This document shows, piece by piece, positions 25,351 to 34,389 of a stretch of 64,000 nt of DNA. The position numbers and the translations under genes are program-made. Each line of letters begins with the position of its first letter. The stretch's first letter is position 1. A model generated the notes under the pieces. The model saw only the letters and a list, made by a program, of their open reading frames with translations, ran no database searches and was not told the origin of the DNA. The stretch is from Stenotrophobium rhamnosiphilum (GTDB taxonomy: Bacteria; Pseudomonadota; Gammaproteobacteria; Nevskiales; Nevskiaceae): NCBI RefSeq assembly GCF_003052265.1, contig NZ_QANS01000006.1, positions 66,758-130,757 on the forward strand, read 5' to 3'.

Positions 25351-27554
25351 GGCCGGCCTTGATCGAACATGATTTGATGAATCAAATCGTCCGTGGCCGA
25401 ACGTATCACGGGCATAACGATTTCTCTTGATGAATCTCTGTCATCAATTTTAGTGCTGCTGGCAATGCGAGCCATATCGTGACGGGCTAATACAGGCGCA
25501 CTCTCCTCAAACGCACGTGCCTCATGAACATTTAATGCGAATGGGGGCAGCACTTCGTTCTTCACTGCCAGCCGAGCGGCGTCGGACATTTGCATGACTT
25601 GAAATGCATAGGAGATTTTTGCCTTTAACGCCTCAGCAGCTCTCGACGGTTTACTTATGGATGTAAAGGCCAGGGCGTCATAATGTTCTAGGAACGATGA
25701 TTTAGCCGGCATCGCCGAGTTCGGCGCCAGTGTGAAGTTCCGAAGTTTGTCATTGGGAAGTGTGGCCCATATTTGCTGCGGGGCACTCGGGATATGAAAA
25801 GCATTAATTTCGAAGGCACCGAAGTTTCTCGCTTGGGCCGACTGCCCGCGCATATCAATCTCGCTATTTAAAAATCGCAAACCTCCATACTCCAGTCCTG
25901 ATCGGTTCACTGTCATGTCCAATGGACTCAGCAATTTTCTTACTAATATTTCTGGGTCATAAGGCGACTTAAACCCGATCCCAATCGCATGGCCGAATTT
26001 CCAGATTCCAGCTGGCGTTGGGGGCACCCCCTGGGCCCTCATTTCATCTGTACACAAATGGCTTCTGTCAGCATGCGAATTTTTGTAGTGCGCAAATAGC
26101 CGAATGTATTTCACGAATTCCCATAACGTCATCGCACTCATTTTTTTGTTGCTGCGATTTTCGTAGGCTTGCTTCCGCGCATCCATCGCGCCTGGAATTA
26201 ATCCATAGGCGTCGTCTTTCTGTATTCGATTGAATACCTCTACGATTCCCTTGAGATCGGCCCTATATGGAGAATTAATCGCGAGATCGAACGACATATC
26301 TGTCGCAGTAAGCAATGCGCCTTCACTCAGATATTCGCCGCGATCAGTCAAAAGTGCCTTCGGCAGAGTTGGATAAGGGTCGAGCCCAAGATCCATAGGC
26401 ATTCCCCATATATCCGTCAACTCATTGGCACCGTATACGCTGCAGAACAACGCTATCCGGGCGTTTTGCCAAGAAGGATGAGCCAAGCACACGTAAAATC
26501 CGACGATCGCCGTTGACCAAACGTCAATGATCCAATAGATAAAAGGACGGCCAACGAGCCAATGCCTATTAATCGAGCTGCGTAGATCTGTGTCCGCCCG
26601 CGTACTGTCCATCGCAAAGAGATGCCCCGGACCTGCAACACCGTCGCGCGCATAGCCGATCAGGCCTCGATGAGATCTTGCATACGCGAGCGGAGATACA
26701 CGTTTTTGGAGGCGCTCTATCTTGTTTATGTGTGCATCGTAAAGAGTTCGCACCTGATCCAACGAGGGGAACGTGCCTACCTTGGGCATCACCGGTTCTA
26801 TTTTTCCTTCAATGAATGTCCATTCGGAAATCCATAGCTCTGCCACGAGCTTGCTATAGGCGTCGCCAAACTTAGTGGTTTGATCTAGTAATGCGCGTAA
26901 TTTTGAGATGATGATCTCGCGCTCAACTATTTTTATGGCGCGCTGCGGCGTCGTTTCGATACCCAACATTTCTCGAAGAGTTTTAATGCCCGGCTTCGAC
27001 TCTGGGCTCATGTATTCACGCGGGATGCCGGGTGCCCCGCAGTCTCGAAATTGGCTTCGCAACGACGAAACATTAAATCCATAAAAGCATAGAAGCTTTA
27101 GCCAGTAATAAACCGCTTGCTTCGATACAGTGGATCGAGCCAAAGCTTTTGAAACTAGTTTTCCAAACGTATCGCCAGTCTCAAAATTAGGTTGGAGCTT
27201 GGCGGGATTACAAAAATCGCTCATTACGGACCGACGCAATTCATAGACCTTGCGCTCCGCCACCGAGAGGTCGTCATCTTCGACACCAATATTGCGATCG
27301 AAATGAATGGTGATCGCCTCCATCTCTCCGTTCTGTATTAGGTCCGTCGTCTCCTTAAAAGTGATTCGCCTTGTCACCAGGCGCACTTTCCTGAGATTTA
27401 TTTCCTTTGACTGCACTTCCACGTGGCCGATTTCAATCGGAAGACGAACGAGGATCGATTCTTCTCTCTCTGTCATAGAACATACGGCGCGCCAAACTTC
27501 TGACGATTCATCTGTCTTAATTCGGTAGAGCTGATTGAAGATTAGGCTGGCCAT
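25347..27554 (-). CDS. tnsB: TnsB-like DDE transposase
   Basis: A 735-residue retroviral-integrase-fold transposase. The acidic triad is visible: Asp in HLFAMDSTRAD (near 314), Asp in ALLTDRGEYLS (near 402) and Glu in LKGIVEVFNRIQ (near 437). About 300 N-terminal residues would bind the repeated end sites at 16848-16996 and 55951-56016. TnsB cuts and joins the 3' strands. The start overlaps the tnsA stop by 13 bp. Confidence 0.93.
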   Translation of the reverse strand: MASLIFNQLYRIKTDESSEVWRAVCSMTEREESILVRLPIEIGHVEVQSKEINLRKVRLVTRRITFKETTDLIQNGEMEAITIHFDRNIGVEDDDLSVAERKVYELRRSVMSDFCNPAKLQPNFETGDTFGKLVSKALARSTVSKQAVYYWLKLLCFYGFNVSSLRSQFRDCGAPGIPREYMSPESKPGIKTLREMLGIETTPQRAIKIVEREIIISKLRALLDQTTKFGDAYSKLVAELWISEWTFIEGKIEPVMPKVGTFPSLDQVRTLYDAHINKIERLQKRVSPLAYARSHRGLIGYARDGVAGPGHLFAMDSTRADTDLRSSINRHWLVGRPFIYWIIDVWSTAIVGFYVCLAHPSWQNARIALFCSVYGANELTDIWGMPMDLGLDPYPTLPKALLTDRGEYLSEGALLTATDMSFDLAINSPYRADLKGIVEVFNRIQKDDAYGLIPGAMDARKQAYENRSNKKMSAMTLWEFVKYIRLFAHYKNSHADRSHLCTDEMRAQGVPPTPAGIWKFGHAIGIGFKSPYDPEILVRKLLSPLDMTVNRSGLEYGGLRFLNSEIDMRGQSAQARNFGAFEINAFHIPSAPQQIWATLPNDKLRNFTLAPNSAMPAKSSFLEHYDALAFTSISKPSRAAEALKAKISYAFQVMQMSDAARLAVKNEVLPPFALNVHEARAFEESAPVLARHDMARIASSTKIDDRDSSREIVMPVIRSATDDLIHQIMFDQGRP

Positions 27555-28450
27555 GCCGACACCCCTGACCAGATCGGATTGAACGCTTTGAACTGTGAGA
27601 ATTCAATTCGAATTAGTGGCGCACCTCTGAATAAATCTCTGGATAAGTCGACAGGTATTCGACCGCTCCATATGCTTTGCCAGAAACATTCTTGGGCCGT
27701 GCCGAGAGCAACCTTGAATTCTTTCTGGATTAGCTCCAAGCAGGGCGCAATCAACAGTTCCGATTCATTACTCAGTAGTGCTTGGGTTCTATCTAAAGCC
27801 TCCCGCGGCAACCACGGCCTGCCCGAAGTCCAAGTTGATATAGCAGTTACATTTAGTCGGACGGCGAGTGGAACATCTGACTTCACAAACAAAATCCATC
27901 GATGCTCCTCCTGCTTCCAGTACTCGCGTTCTATTTTAAATTTCTCTCCGTCTCGCTTTGATTTTGGAAGCGACTCTTTGACGGAAACGGCCAGTACATT
28001 TCGCTTTCCACTCCCGTCCCTAAACACAACAGCAAAATCAGTTGTCATCTGCCAATAACTGGATTCCCCACCTCCATATACTTTCGGATGGCGAATGTTT
28101 AACGACTCAGATATGGCCTGCGTTCCCTGAAAGAAACCATATGGAACGCCGATATCGAATTGACTCAAGAAAGGTCGGTGCGATTCCACTGATAACGGAA
28201 ATTGCTCCAAGCAATCTTCCAGGTCCGGCATTTGCTGGATGAAAATCAATCCCAGCTTTTCACCGTCGCTGAGCAAGTGAGACTTGCGGTCGCTCCAAGT
28301 GTTGCCCATCAAATGCGAGCGCCCACGACTCGCTGGATCTGATCTTCTTACTTGATGAAAGGGACGATAGTCGGTTCCCGTACCAGTCCCCCTTCCATCT
28401 TCTTTCCACTTTCTGAACAACTGCGGCGTGAATCGTTTTCCTCTACCCAT
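27542..28450 (-). CDS. tnsA: TnsA-like endonuclease
   Basis: About 302 residues, starting at ATG 28450 with GGGAGG 7 nt upstream; a longer form from 28480 is possible. The restriction-enzyme-like core has an early Glu (DGEKLGLIFIQQMPD), Asp in MTTDFAVVFRDG and Lys in LAVSVKESLP. TnsA cuts the 5' strands so that the element moves by cut-and-paste. The position two before the Lys is Ser where Tn7 TnsA has Gln. It is followed directly by tnsB and tnsC. Confidence 0.87.
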   Translation of the reverse strand: MGRGKRFTPQLFRKWKEDGRGTGTGTDYRPFHQVRRSDPASRGRSHLMGNTWSDRKSHLLSDGEKLGLIFIQQMPDLEDCLEQFPLSVESHRPFLSQFDIGVPYGFFQGTQAISESLNIRHPKVYGGGESSYWQMTTDFAVVFRDGSGKRNVLAVSVKESLPKSKRDGEKFKIEREYWKQEEHRWILFVKSDVPLAVRLNVTAISTWTSGRPWLPREALDRTQALLSNESELLIAPCLELIQKEFKVALGTAQECFWQSIWSGRIPVDLSRDLFRGAPLIRIEFSQFKAFNPIWSGVSAWPA

Positions 28451-28585
28451 TACAAATCCTCCCAGGTTGGTTCCGGGCAAGCGCTAGCCTCAGCGCATAG
28501 CCGCTACTTGACGTTGGAAAGGGAGAGGAGGAAACTGCGGGTGTCGCGATTCGAAACCGACCCCGAGAATTCATCCTCACAAAAG

Positions 28586-28617
28586 ACCCAGGCTCGCCAG
28601 CTTGGGTTTTTCGTTTT
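28586..28617 (+). terminator. Hairpin terminator upstream of tnsA
   Basis: ACCCAGGC/GCTTGGGT (one G-U pair) with a 6-nt loop, followed by TTTTTCGTTTTT on the plus strand. On the minus strand the hairpin is followed by CTTTTG, so it may also separate the small regulator gene from tnsABC. No plus-strand gene ending here was recognised. Confidence 0.6.
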
Positions 28618-28693
28618 TATCCCTCGCTATTTTTGCTTCCTTGTTGCTTCATGATGCGCGCCTCAATGTTGACTTCAAATGATTTCGACATAG

Positions 28694-28957
28694 CTATCTC
28701 CTAATAGACGTGAGTTCAGCTGCAGTTTCTGTCTGCTGCATTTCGATAAGAACTTCCGCAACCGTATGCGTGTTGAAACGAACCTGACGTCCGAGCTTGA
28801 TTCGTGCACGACGGAGTGGCCGGCACCAAGGTAGATCGATCGCAAAGCCGTTCGTAACTCGGGTTGGGGTACTTCCCAATAATTCGGCCAAGTCGCCGAC
28901 GTCCATCAGGGCACCGTACTTCCCAAGCAACGTCGCTTCTAAAGGTTGACTCGACAT
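28694..28957 (-). CDS. Small DNA-binding-like protein
   Basis: An 87-residue protein with a likely helix-turn-helix: ALMDVGDLAELLGSTPTRVTN, then LGRQVRFNTHTVAEVLIEMQ. The layout resembles excisionase/MerR-like winged helices found next to recombinases, but I do not recognise a specific family. GAGG lies 7 nt before the ATG. It is upstream of and co-directional with tnsABC, so it could regulate transposition; that is an inference. Confidence 0.6.
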   Translation of the reverse strand: MSSQPLEATLLGKYGALMDVGDLAELLGSTPTRVTNGFAIDLPWCRPLRRARIKLGRQVRFNTHTVAEVLIEMQQTETAAELTSIRR

Positions 28958-29332
28958 ACTTGGCCTCGTGCAGACTCAATTGGCGACAGCAAGAGTGAGT
29001 TGAAGTGATGTAATCCTGCCAGTTATCAAGTCATAAAATCAACTTATTTAGGATAAATTTCTTAAATAAATAGACGCCAAAGTAATGACCAATAAAATAT
29101 TCTAAAAATTTTTAATATTGTTGTTTATCGCCTAACGATAAACATAAATTTTTCCCATACTTACATGGCATTTATTCTTCTTTAAAGTCTTTTTAACTGA
29201 AATATAAAGCGCAATAACAAGTTTTTTAATATAATTCATCCCGCGCTCATCCAAGCACGCTAGCCTTCGGCTCTTCTCTATTTCTCAGCTTCACGGCCTC
29301 CCTGGCCGTGCCCGACACATTGGAGATGCAGC
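28958..29332. other. AT-rich intergenic region
   Basis: No gene seen. The region is strongly AT-rich and contains an inverted repeat GTTTATCG/CGATAAAC (29123-29143, 5-nt loop). It should hold promoters for the divergent genes on both sides. Confidence 0.5.
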
Positions 29333-29704
29333 ATGGATATTGTTCGCCTTAACGGCACTCAAGAATTTTCGGTCGTCGGCAAAATTTGCGATCGATGCAA
29401 CAGGCGCGCTTACAACGACAGCGACTTCGGCGAATTCCACGAGTTCGTTCGCATCCGGATCAACGTCGGTTATGGCGCAAAGGCTTTCCGAGATGGTGAC
29501 CTTATGGAATGTGACCTTTGCGAGAAATGCGCCAAAGCGCTTCTCGGGCCATATTTGCGAACCATCGCAACGTTTGAATCTCGTTGCCAAGCAATAGCTG
29601 CGCAGACACAGTTGGCTGATGGAGAAGCGTCTAGTGGAAAAATTATTTGGAGTCTATTGGACGATCTGAGTGCGTCGAATAGTGGCGAGTCAGAGCCGCA
29701 ATAA
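29333..29704 (+). CDS. Hypothetical protein with CxxC zinc-like motifs
   Basis: A 123-residue protein not recognised. Visible features are two Cys pairs, KICDRCNRRAYN near residue 19 and MECDLCEKCAKALLG near residue 60, which could bind one zinc and form a small treble-clef-like unit. GGAG lies 7 nt before the ATG. Its 3' end overlaps the convergent VbhA-like gene by about 60 bp. Confidence 0.6.
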   Translation: MDIVRLNGTQEFSVVGKICDRCNRRAYNDSDFGEFHEFVRIRINVGYGAKAFRDGDLMECDLCEKCAKALLGPYLRTIATFESRCQAIAAQTQLADGEASSGKIIWSLLDDLSASNSGESEPQ

Positions 29705-29882
29705 CTTCGTCGATAGTGATTTTTCCTAGAGCATATAGCTCACCCTGCTCGCGCGCGAAGTCACTCGCAGGCGGCAGGCCTTCCATCATGCCGGAGCGTT
29801 CGGCGGCACGTAATGCTTCTCGGCGCGCCTCAATTTGAGCATCGGAAAGTTGGCTATCGGGTTTAATATTTAATCTCTGCAT
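29643..29882 (-). CDS. VbhA-like antitoxin (Fic inhibitor), orphan
   Basis: A 79-residue protein. The segment IEARREALRAAERSGMMEGL carries S-x-x-x-E-G, the inhibitory motif of class I Fic antitoxins, whose Glu blocks ATP positioning in the Fic active site. The second half (FAREQGELYALGKITIDEVI) matches the VbhA-type small antitoxin fold. No Fic toxin (HPFx[D/E]GNGR) is found nearby on either strand, so it is an orphan, either a remnant or an anti-toxin carried in trans. Confidence 0.72.
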   Translation of the reverse strand: MQRLNIKPDSQLSDAQIEARREALRAAERSGMMEGLPPASDFAREQGELYALGKITIDEVIAALTRHYSTHSDRPIDSK

Positions 29883-29951
29883 CGAGAAGGCGGCCCCAGC
29901 ACACTTCTCTGCTGGTCAGCCTCCGCTTATTTTAAACGTTAGTAGTAAAAA

Positions 29952-30641
29952 ATGAACATTAAGAAGACCTGTTACATGTGTTCGCTCCCGGCTACGTCAT
30001 TGGAGCATGCACCGCCAAAATGTCTATTCCCGACCGCCCGAGACACAGAGAATGGTATCAATTTGCGGAAGAACCTAATCACAGTTCCCTCTTGTGATGA
30101 GCATAATTCAGCGAAATCTAAAGATGACGAGTATCTGCTCTACTCACTTTCTCTATCAATCACATCGAACAATACAGGCCTTAATCTGTTTCTAACTAAA
30201 GTACAGAGAGCCGCACAAAGGAAGCCTGCCTTAGCAATTGAGCTGTTCAGTACTTCCGTACCAGTCTCCTTACAAAACACTCAAACAAAGGAGATCGCAG
30301 AAGCACATGCAATTACAGTAAACGGCGCTCGCATTGATAAAGTACTAGCTCAGTGCGCAAGAGCACTTTAATTCGTTAAAACTGGCAATAAATGCTTCGG
30401 TGAAGCACAGGTAGTGACCGGCTTTTCAATCATCAAAGATAATCAAGACATAAATGATCGCGCCTTCACTGGCTTGCAATTCGCCGATGAAAAACTAGGA
30501 GATTTTGAGCGGCATGGAAAAAATCCAGAAGTATTTAACTTCAGAATAATTTCTGAAAATGACGCCGCAATAATTCTTATGGAATTCTATGGATCATCAA
30601 AAGCAATTGTTAGGCTCCGCCGCTGTCAGCAAGTGTTGTAG
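29952..30641 (+). pseudogene. HNH-like protein gene interrupted by an in-frame stop
   Basis: The first 139 codons have TCYMCSLPATSLEHAPPKCLFP and then TVPSCDEHNSAKSKDDEYLL, the CxxC...EH...CxxHN layout of an HNH-nuclease-like zinc fold. A TAA at 30369-30371 stops the frame, but the same frame stays open for another 90 codons (FVKTGNKCFGEAQVVTGFSI onward) to 30641. A single-base change from TAT or TAC to TAA would explain this. The short product may still fold, since the zinc core is intact. Confidence 0.65.
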
Positions 30642-30677
30642 TCGTCTCTACTTTTCGAAATAATTCATCAGCGCAAT

Positions 30678-31568
30678 ATGACAAATTTTGGCGTGCAACC
30701 GATGGGCGAAGAACTGCAAGCGCAGCAACGGAATGTTCAGCGAATGCTCGGACGCTGTCTTTTGCGATTGCAGCAGTACGAAAAATTAATGAAGGCCATC
30801 GTAGCCTTCCACGAAATCTCAGCGTCTGGGCTGCCCCTAGTATCAAATCAGACAGAGCGAATTGCGGATACCGCCGGCAATACGCTGGGCACCCTAGTTG
30901 GCAAGCTCTTCGGGACATATGTCACAACCGATGAGACAAAAGACGTTTCTGAATCAGATGGACCAGACAACATCTTCTCGTTCAGGATGAAAATGAATTT
31001 GCGCATGTCCGTTGATGATTACGACAGGACAGAGAAAGACCTGAAGGAGCTAGTGCTGCTACGAAACAATCTGGTACACCACTTCATTGACCAATACGAT
31101 CTCTGGAGCTTAGACGGATGCCGAGAGGCACAGGAAGCCTTAACAACAGCCTACAGTCGAATTGATGAGCATTATGAGCAATTGCGGGGCTGGGCCGAAC
31201 ACATGGACCAAGCCCGTCGATTGGCGGCAGACTTCGTTCAATCTGATGCCTTTCGCGATTTGGTGATCAATGGCATAGCGCCTGATGGCTCAGTGAATTG
31301 GCCCACATCTGGAATCGTTCGTGGATTCCTTGAGGCAGCCGCCGAGTTGGCTATCGACGGATGGACTCCCGTCGCGTCGGCTGGCTTATGGATTGCCGAA
31401 AGATATCCCGATCAACTTCCCTCCAAATACAAATGCAGCAGCTGGCGCCAGGTCGTTCACGAATCTCGCCTTTTCGATCTTGAATATCGTGAAGCCACTG
31501 GCCGCCGCGGTGCTTACTACCGGGCTAAGCAGATTCAAAGTACAAACCCAAGTATCAATGCCAAATAA
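30678..31568 (+). CDS. OST-HTH/LOTUS domain-containing protein
   Basis: A 296-residue protein. The N-terminal two thirds are helical and include the segment VLLRNNLVHHFIDQYDLWSL. The last 60 residues (DGWTPVASAGLWIAERYPDQ, then YKCSSWRQVVHESRLFDLEY) resemble the OST-HTH/LOTUS fold, a small winged helix linked to RNA binding. LRNNLVHHF has the Rx4H-like form of HEPN domains. An RNA-targeting or toxin-related role is an inference. Confidence 0.65.
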   Translation: MTNFGVQPMGEELQAQQRNVQRMLGRCLLRLQQYEKLMKAIVAFHEISASGLPLVSNQTERIADTAGNTLGTLVGKLFGTYVTTDETKDVSESDGPDNIFSFRMKMNLRMSVDDYDRTEKDLKELVLLRNNLVHHFIDQYDLWSLDGCREAQEALTTAYSRIDEHYEQLRGWAEHMDQARRLAADFVQSDAFRDLVINGIAPDGSVNWPTSGIVRGFLEAAAELAIDGWTPVASAGLWIAERYPDQLPSKYKCSSWRQVVHESRLFDLEYREATGRRGAYYRAKQIQSTNPSINAK

Positions 31569-31822
31569 TATTTCCAGCCAGTAATCCCATCAGAAAGCGG
31601 TCACTCATCTTGCCCGCGCCCGACACAATTCGGCCAACGACGGTGCAGCTTGCGCTGGCCAACACACTAGCAGTACGATCTCAGCACAGCGGGATCGACG
31701 CTGGCTGTCCACCTTGGCATACCCGAATGGGACGATCTTTTTGATGTGCCTTCGCATTGACTATCCAACTGGTCGCGCGCGGCAGTGGACACCTCGCATA
31801 ACGACCATTTTTGGAGATCGTC

Positions 31823-32719
31823 ATGCCTGATACTTATTTTTTCCCCAGCAAAGCCATATCTCGCTTTAAGAAGCGGGCGAAGCTAATTCATCGCGAAACC
31901 GGAAAAACCCACAACGAAGCGCTTGAAGAGATCGCACGAGGATTTGGCCTGCCGAATTGGCACCACCTTACTTTGCATGCAGATGCGAGTCGTCACTGTG
32001 AATTGGCATTTGCCAACGACCTAATCGTCGCGTACGACCTCAAGGAAGCTGAGAACGTCGATACCGCCCTCTTCACCGAGAACCTCTATTTGTTTGGCCT
32101 CTGTAGAAAGCCACTCATTGCGCGCTTTCGCGATGGTGATGAAGACAAATGGGAACCAGAATCCGAAACTGAATACGAGCGCATGGCCGACGAATATCGA
32201 CTTTTCGTCAGGACCGGAGGAACTGCGCCGGAAAAGCTTGAAGATGCTGTAGAGCTTGTGCAATCCAGCAGCTTCTTTCCTCCGGAGGTATTTTGGTGGA
32301 AAGGCACGCTCTACGAAGGACTTGGCGCTCACCCGGTGCTACCGCAGCAACCCATTCCGGAGCATTTGATGTCTGCGTTTGGAGCGCCGGCTCGCGGCGA
32401 GAAGCTAATTTCACCGCAGGTAAGCGCCTCCAAGGGTACCGGCGTAAATGGAAACGTGGCAGATTCATACTCGTACTGCATCCATTGTGAGCGGGCGTAT
32501 CCAGAAGGAGCTTATCGCCAAAAGCTTAGTTGGCAGTTATGCCCGTATGCGGACTGTGATGGCGATACTGTTATTGATAACTGGGGATGGAGGCGAATTC
32601 GCAAAGAGAATCCAGGCTACCCAGAAGTACCCGAGTTGGGCGTTCAATATCCCATGCATGGACCCAATTACGTTGCGCCTAAAAATCCCAAGCAAAAAAC
32701 CAAACGCAAGTCGAAATAA
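31823..32719 (+). CDS. Hypothetical protein with a C-terminal Cys motif
   Basis: About 298 residues, starting at ATG 31823 with GGAG 6 nt upstream. The N-terminus (RFKKRAKLIHRETGKTHNEA, then LEEIARGFGLPNWHHL) resembles the small helical region seen at the N-terminus of many accessory proteins that read KxxGxxxWxxL. The C-terminus has CIHCERAYPEG and LCPYADCDGD, a possible zinc ribbon, and a Lys-rich tail. No function can be given. A strong hairpin follows the stop. Confidence 0.7.
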   Translation: MPDTYFFPSKAISRFKKRAKLIHRETGKTHNEALEEIARGFGLPNWHHLTLHADASRHCELAFANDLIVAYDLKEAENVDTALFTENLYLFGLCRKPLIARFRDGDEDKWEPESETEYERMADEYRLFVRTGGTAPEKLEDAVELVQSSSFFPPEVFWWKGTLYEGLGAHPVLPQQPIPEHLMSAFGAPARGEKLISPQVSASKGTGVNGNVADSYSYCIHCERAYPEGAYRQKLSWQLCPYADCDGDTVIDNWGWRRIRKENPGYPEVPELGVQYPMHGPNYVAPKNPKQKTKRKSK

Positions 32720-32725
32720 ATGGAA

Positions 32726-32758
32726 AGGCCCGAGACAACCTACCGGTTGCTCGGGCCT
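32726..32758 (+). terminator. Hairpin terminator
   Basis: AGGCCCGAG/CTCGGGCCT with an inner CAACC/GGTTG pairing. It starts 6 bp after the stop of the preceding gene. The downstream T-run is weak. Confidence 0.7.
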
Positions 32759-33047
32759 ATTCAAAAAACAAGAAAATCATTGCATCAAACCATCATCATT
32801 TTTTGACGAGTAGATTCAGTGTTGGACGCAGTATCTGTTAACGCAAGTCCTTTCAACCTAGTCGGCAAACCGCTATGTGATCGTGCAGAAGCGATTATCT
32901 AAATGTGTATTTACACAGGCGGGCGTCAGACTCGCTTTAGTCCAATTTCGATCGGATACTTTCTCGAGAAATCCGAGTCAGGCTCCGTTTGTCGCTTGGA
33001 CCCTTTGAGTCAAATGACTGAGTTCGGCCAAATCGGAGCGAGCAACA
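32759..33047. other. Intergenic region
   Basis: No gene seen between the hairpin and the HEPN-like gene. It should hold that gene's promoter; I could not fix the boxes. Confidence 0.4.
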
Positions 33048-34253
33048 ATGACAGAAAGAAACATCCTCAACGAAATCGGCGGGCAAGGACTCGATCAGCT
33101 CGAACTCGAGCAACTTATATTCAACTACTATTCCCACGGCTCTGCTCAGGGGCCCGATCTAGTTAGTTACGGTCGAACGCAAGGCGAAGACGCCGTGCGT
33201 ATTAGTTACAGCAAGAGAGGAAAGCTGCAGGCGATTAGCCCTGGCCCCAACTGGCAAGAGTCCGATCTTGAAGTCTTGCACCTGCGCATCGCCGAAGAAC
33301 TGCGCCGGGACCATGGACAGGGAGTCAATAGAAAGATCCTCTTCTGTGCAGTTCCTGTAATTGGAACCTTTCGGTATAAGGACGTGTTTCAGATACTACC
33401 GTGTCCACCGGACGCCCCAATGCCTGGGCATCCGACAGGAGATCATCCCTTTGTCTTAGAAATTGCTTTCTCTAAAAGCAGTAGCGCTTCAATCAACAGC
33501 CTGCGTTACGGTCGTGCAGCACGTAACCTAGAACTTCTGTGCGTAATTCTTCTCCCTTGGATCAGTTCCGGAATCTCAAATCGCGTAATCAAGCGATGGG
33601 TAGTACTCCACGATGAGCCCACAAGATCTTCGAAGAATATCTACACGCAAGAAGGATACTGGATCACTCTTCCGGGCCCGACAAACGCCTTCAGCGACGT
33701 ATCAAATCTCCCAGCCTTGAATCGACACCCAGACAATGATTATTACGGGTTCAGGGGAATTGCAGGCAACGAAGTGCTCGATCTGCCGGAACAGTTTGAA
33801 AACCGATTGGACGCGTACTTTTCTTTGACAGAAGAAGACCGAGACACCTTCCAATGCGCTGCTTACTGGTTTAACCACGCACGGCGAGCACAAGAAACGT
33901 CTCAATCGGCCGAGTTCTTGGCCTTGATCAATGGGCTTGAAGCACTTTTGCCTCAAGCGAGCGCACACGCCGAATGTTCAACTTGTAGAAAGCGCCTAGG
34001 CCCTTCAATTTCAGATAAATTCGTTGAGCTTATCGAAAAGTATGCTCCGTCTCCCAACGTATCTGTACAGGATAAGAAAGGCCTATATGGATTGCGATCT
34101 GCTGTAGCCCATGGGGGCAAATTACTTTACGACGATGTAAGCGGTGGTCGCGGTGGACTCTCCGGGCTACAGATGCGGCATCAAACTAGCAGCCGCAACA
34201 TCCGTCACATCGCTCGAATTGTCATGCTCAATTGGCTCATTAGTCGGCATTAG
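33048..34253 (+). CDS. HEPN-like domain protein
   Basis: A 401-residue protein not assigned to a named family. The C-terminal quarter has ECSTCRKRLGPSISDKFVEL and then LYGLRSAVAHGGKLL, where RSAVAH fits the Rx4H active-site motif of HEPN ribonucleases and of ApeA/ApeC-type HEPN domains. The N-terminal 250 residues are mostly beta/alpha of unknown fold. HEPN enzymes often act in toxin-antitoxin or anti-phage systems; here it stands alone in transposon cargo. Confidence 0.6.
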   Translation: MTERNILNEIGGQGLDQLELEQLIFNYYSHGSAQGPDLVSYGRTQGEDAVRISYSKRGKLQAISPGPNWQESDLEVLHLRIAEELRRDHGQGVNRKILFCAVPVIGTFRYKDVFQILPCPPDAPMPGHPTGDHPFVLEIAFSKSSSASINSLRYGRAARNLELLCVILLPWISSGISNRVIKRWVVLHDEPTRSSKNIYTQEGYWITLPGPTNAFSDVSNLPALNRHPDNDYYGFRGIAGNEVLDLPEQFENRLDAYFSLTEEDRDTFQCAAYWFNHARRAQETSQSAEFLALINGLEALLPQASAHAECSTCRKRLGPSISDKFVELIEKYAPSPNVSVQDKKGLYGLRSAVAHGGKLLYDDVSGGRGGLSGLQMRHQTSSRNIRHIARIVMLNWLISRH

Positions 34254-34389
34254 GTCGCCAACTGCGGCTTTCCGTTCCCGTCGATCTGCCAGATGAAATA
34301 AGCCCCCTTTCGGAGGCTTATTTATTCCTGCATTTTGATAGCAATTTATGACAAAGCCAAACTTCAATATCATCAGTTGCAGAGAAGCA

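Noticed and set aside
28505-28622. A tRNA-like stretch (GATTCGAAACC) before a strong hairpin, possible tRNA gene or insertion-site remnant
   Set aside because: The arm does not pair as a normal T-arm, and no anticodon arm or CCA end was found. Only the hairpin is kept as a feature.
31600-31800. Possible remnant of a small regulator gene before the gene at 31823
   Set aside because: No frame stays open and no motif is clear.
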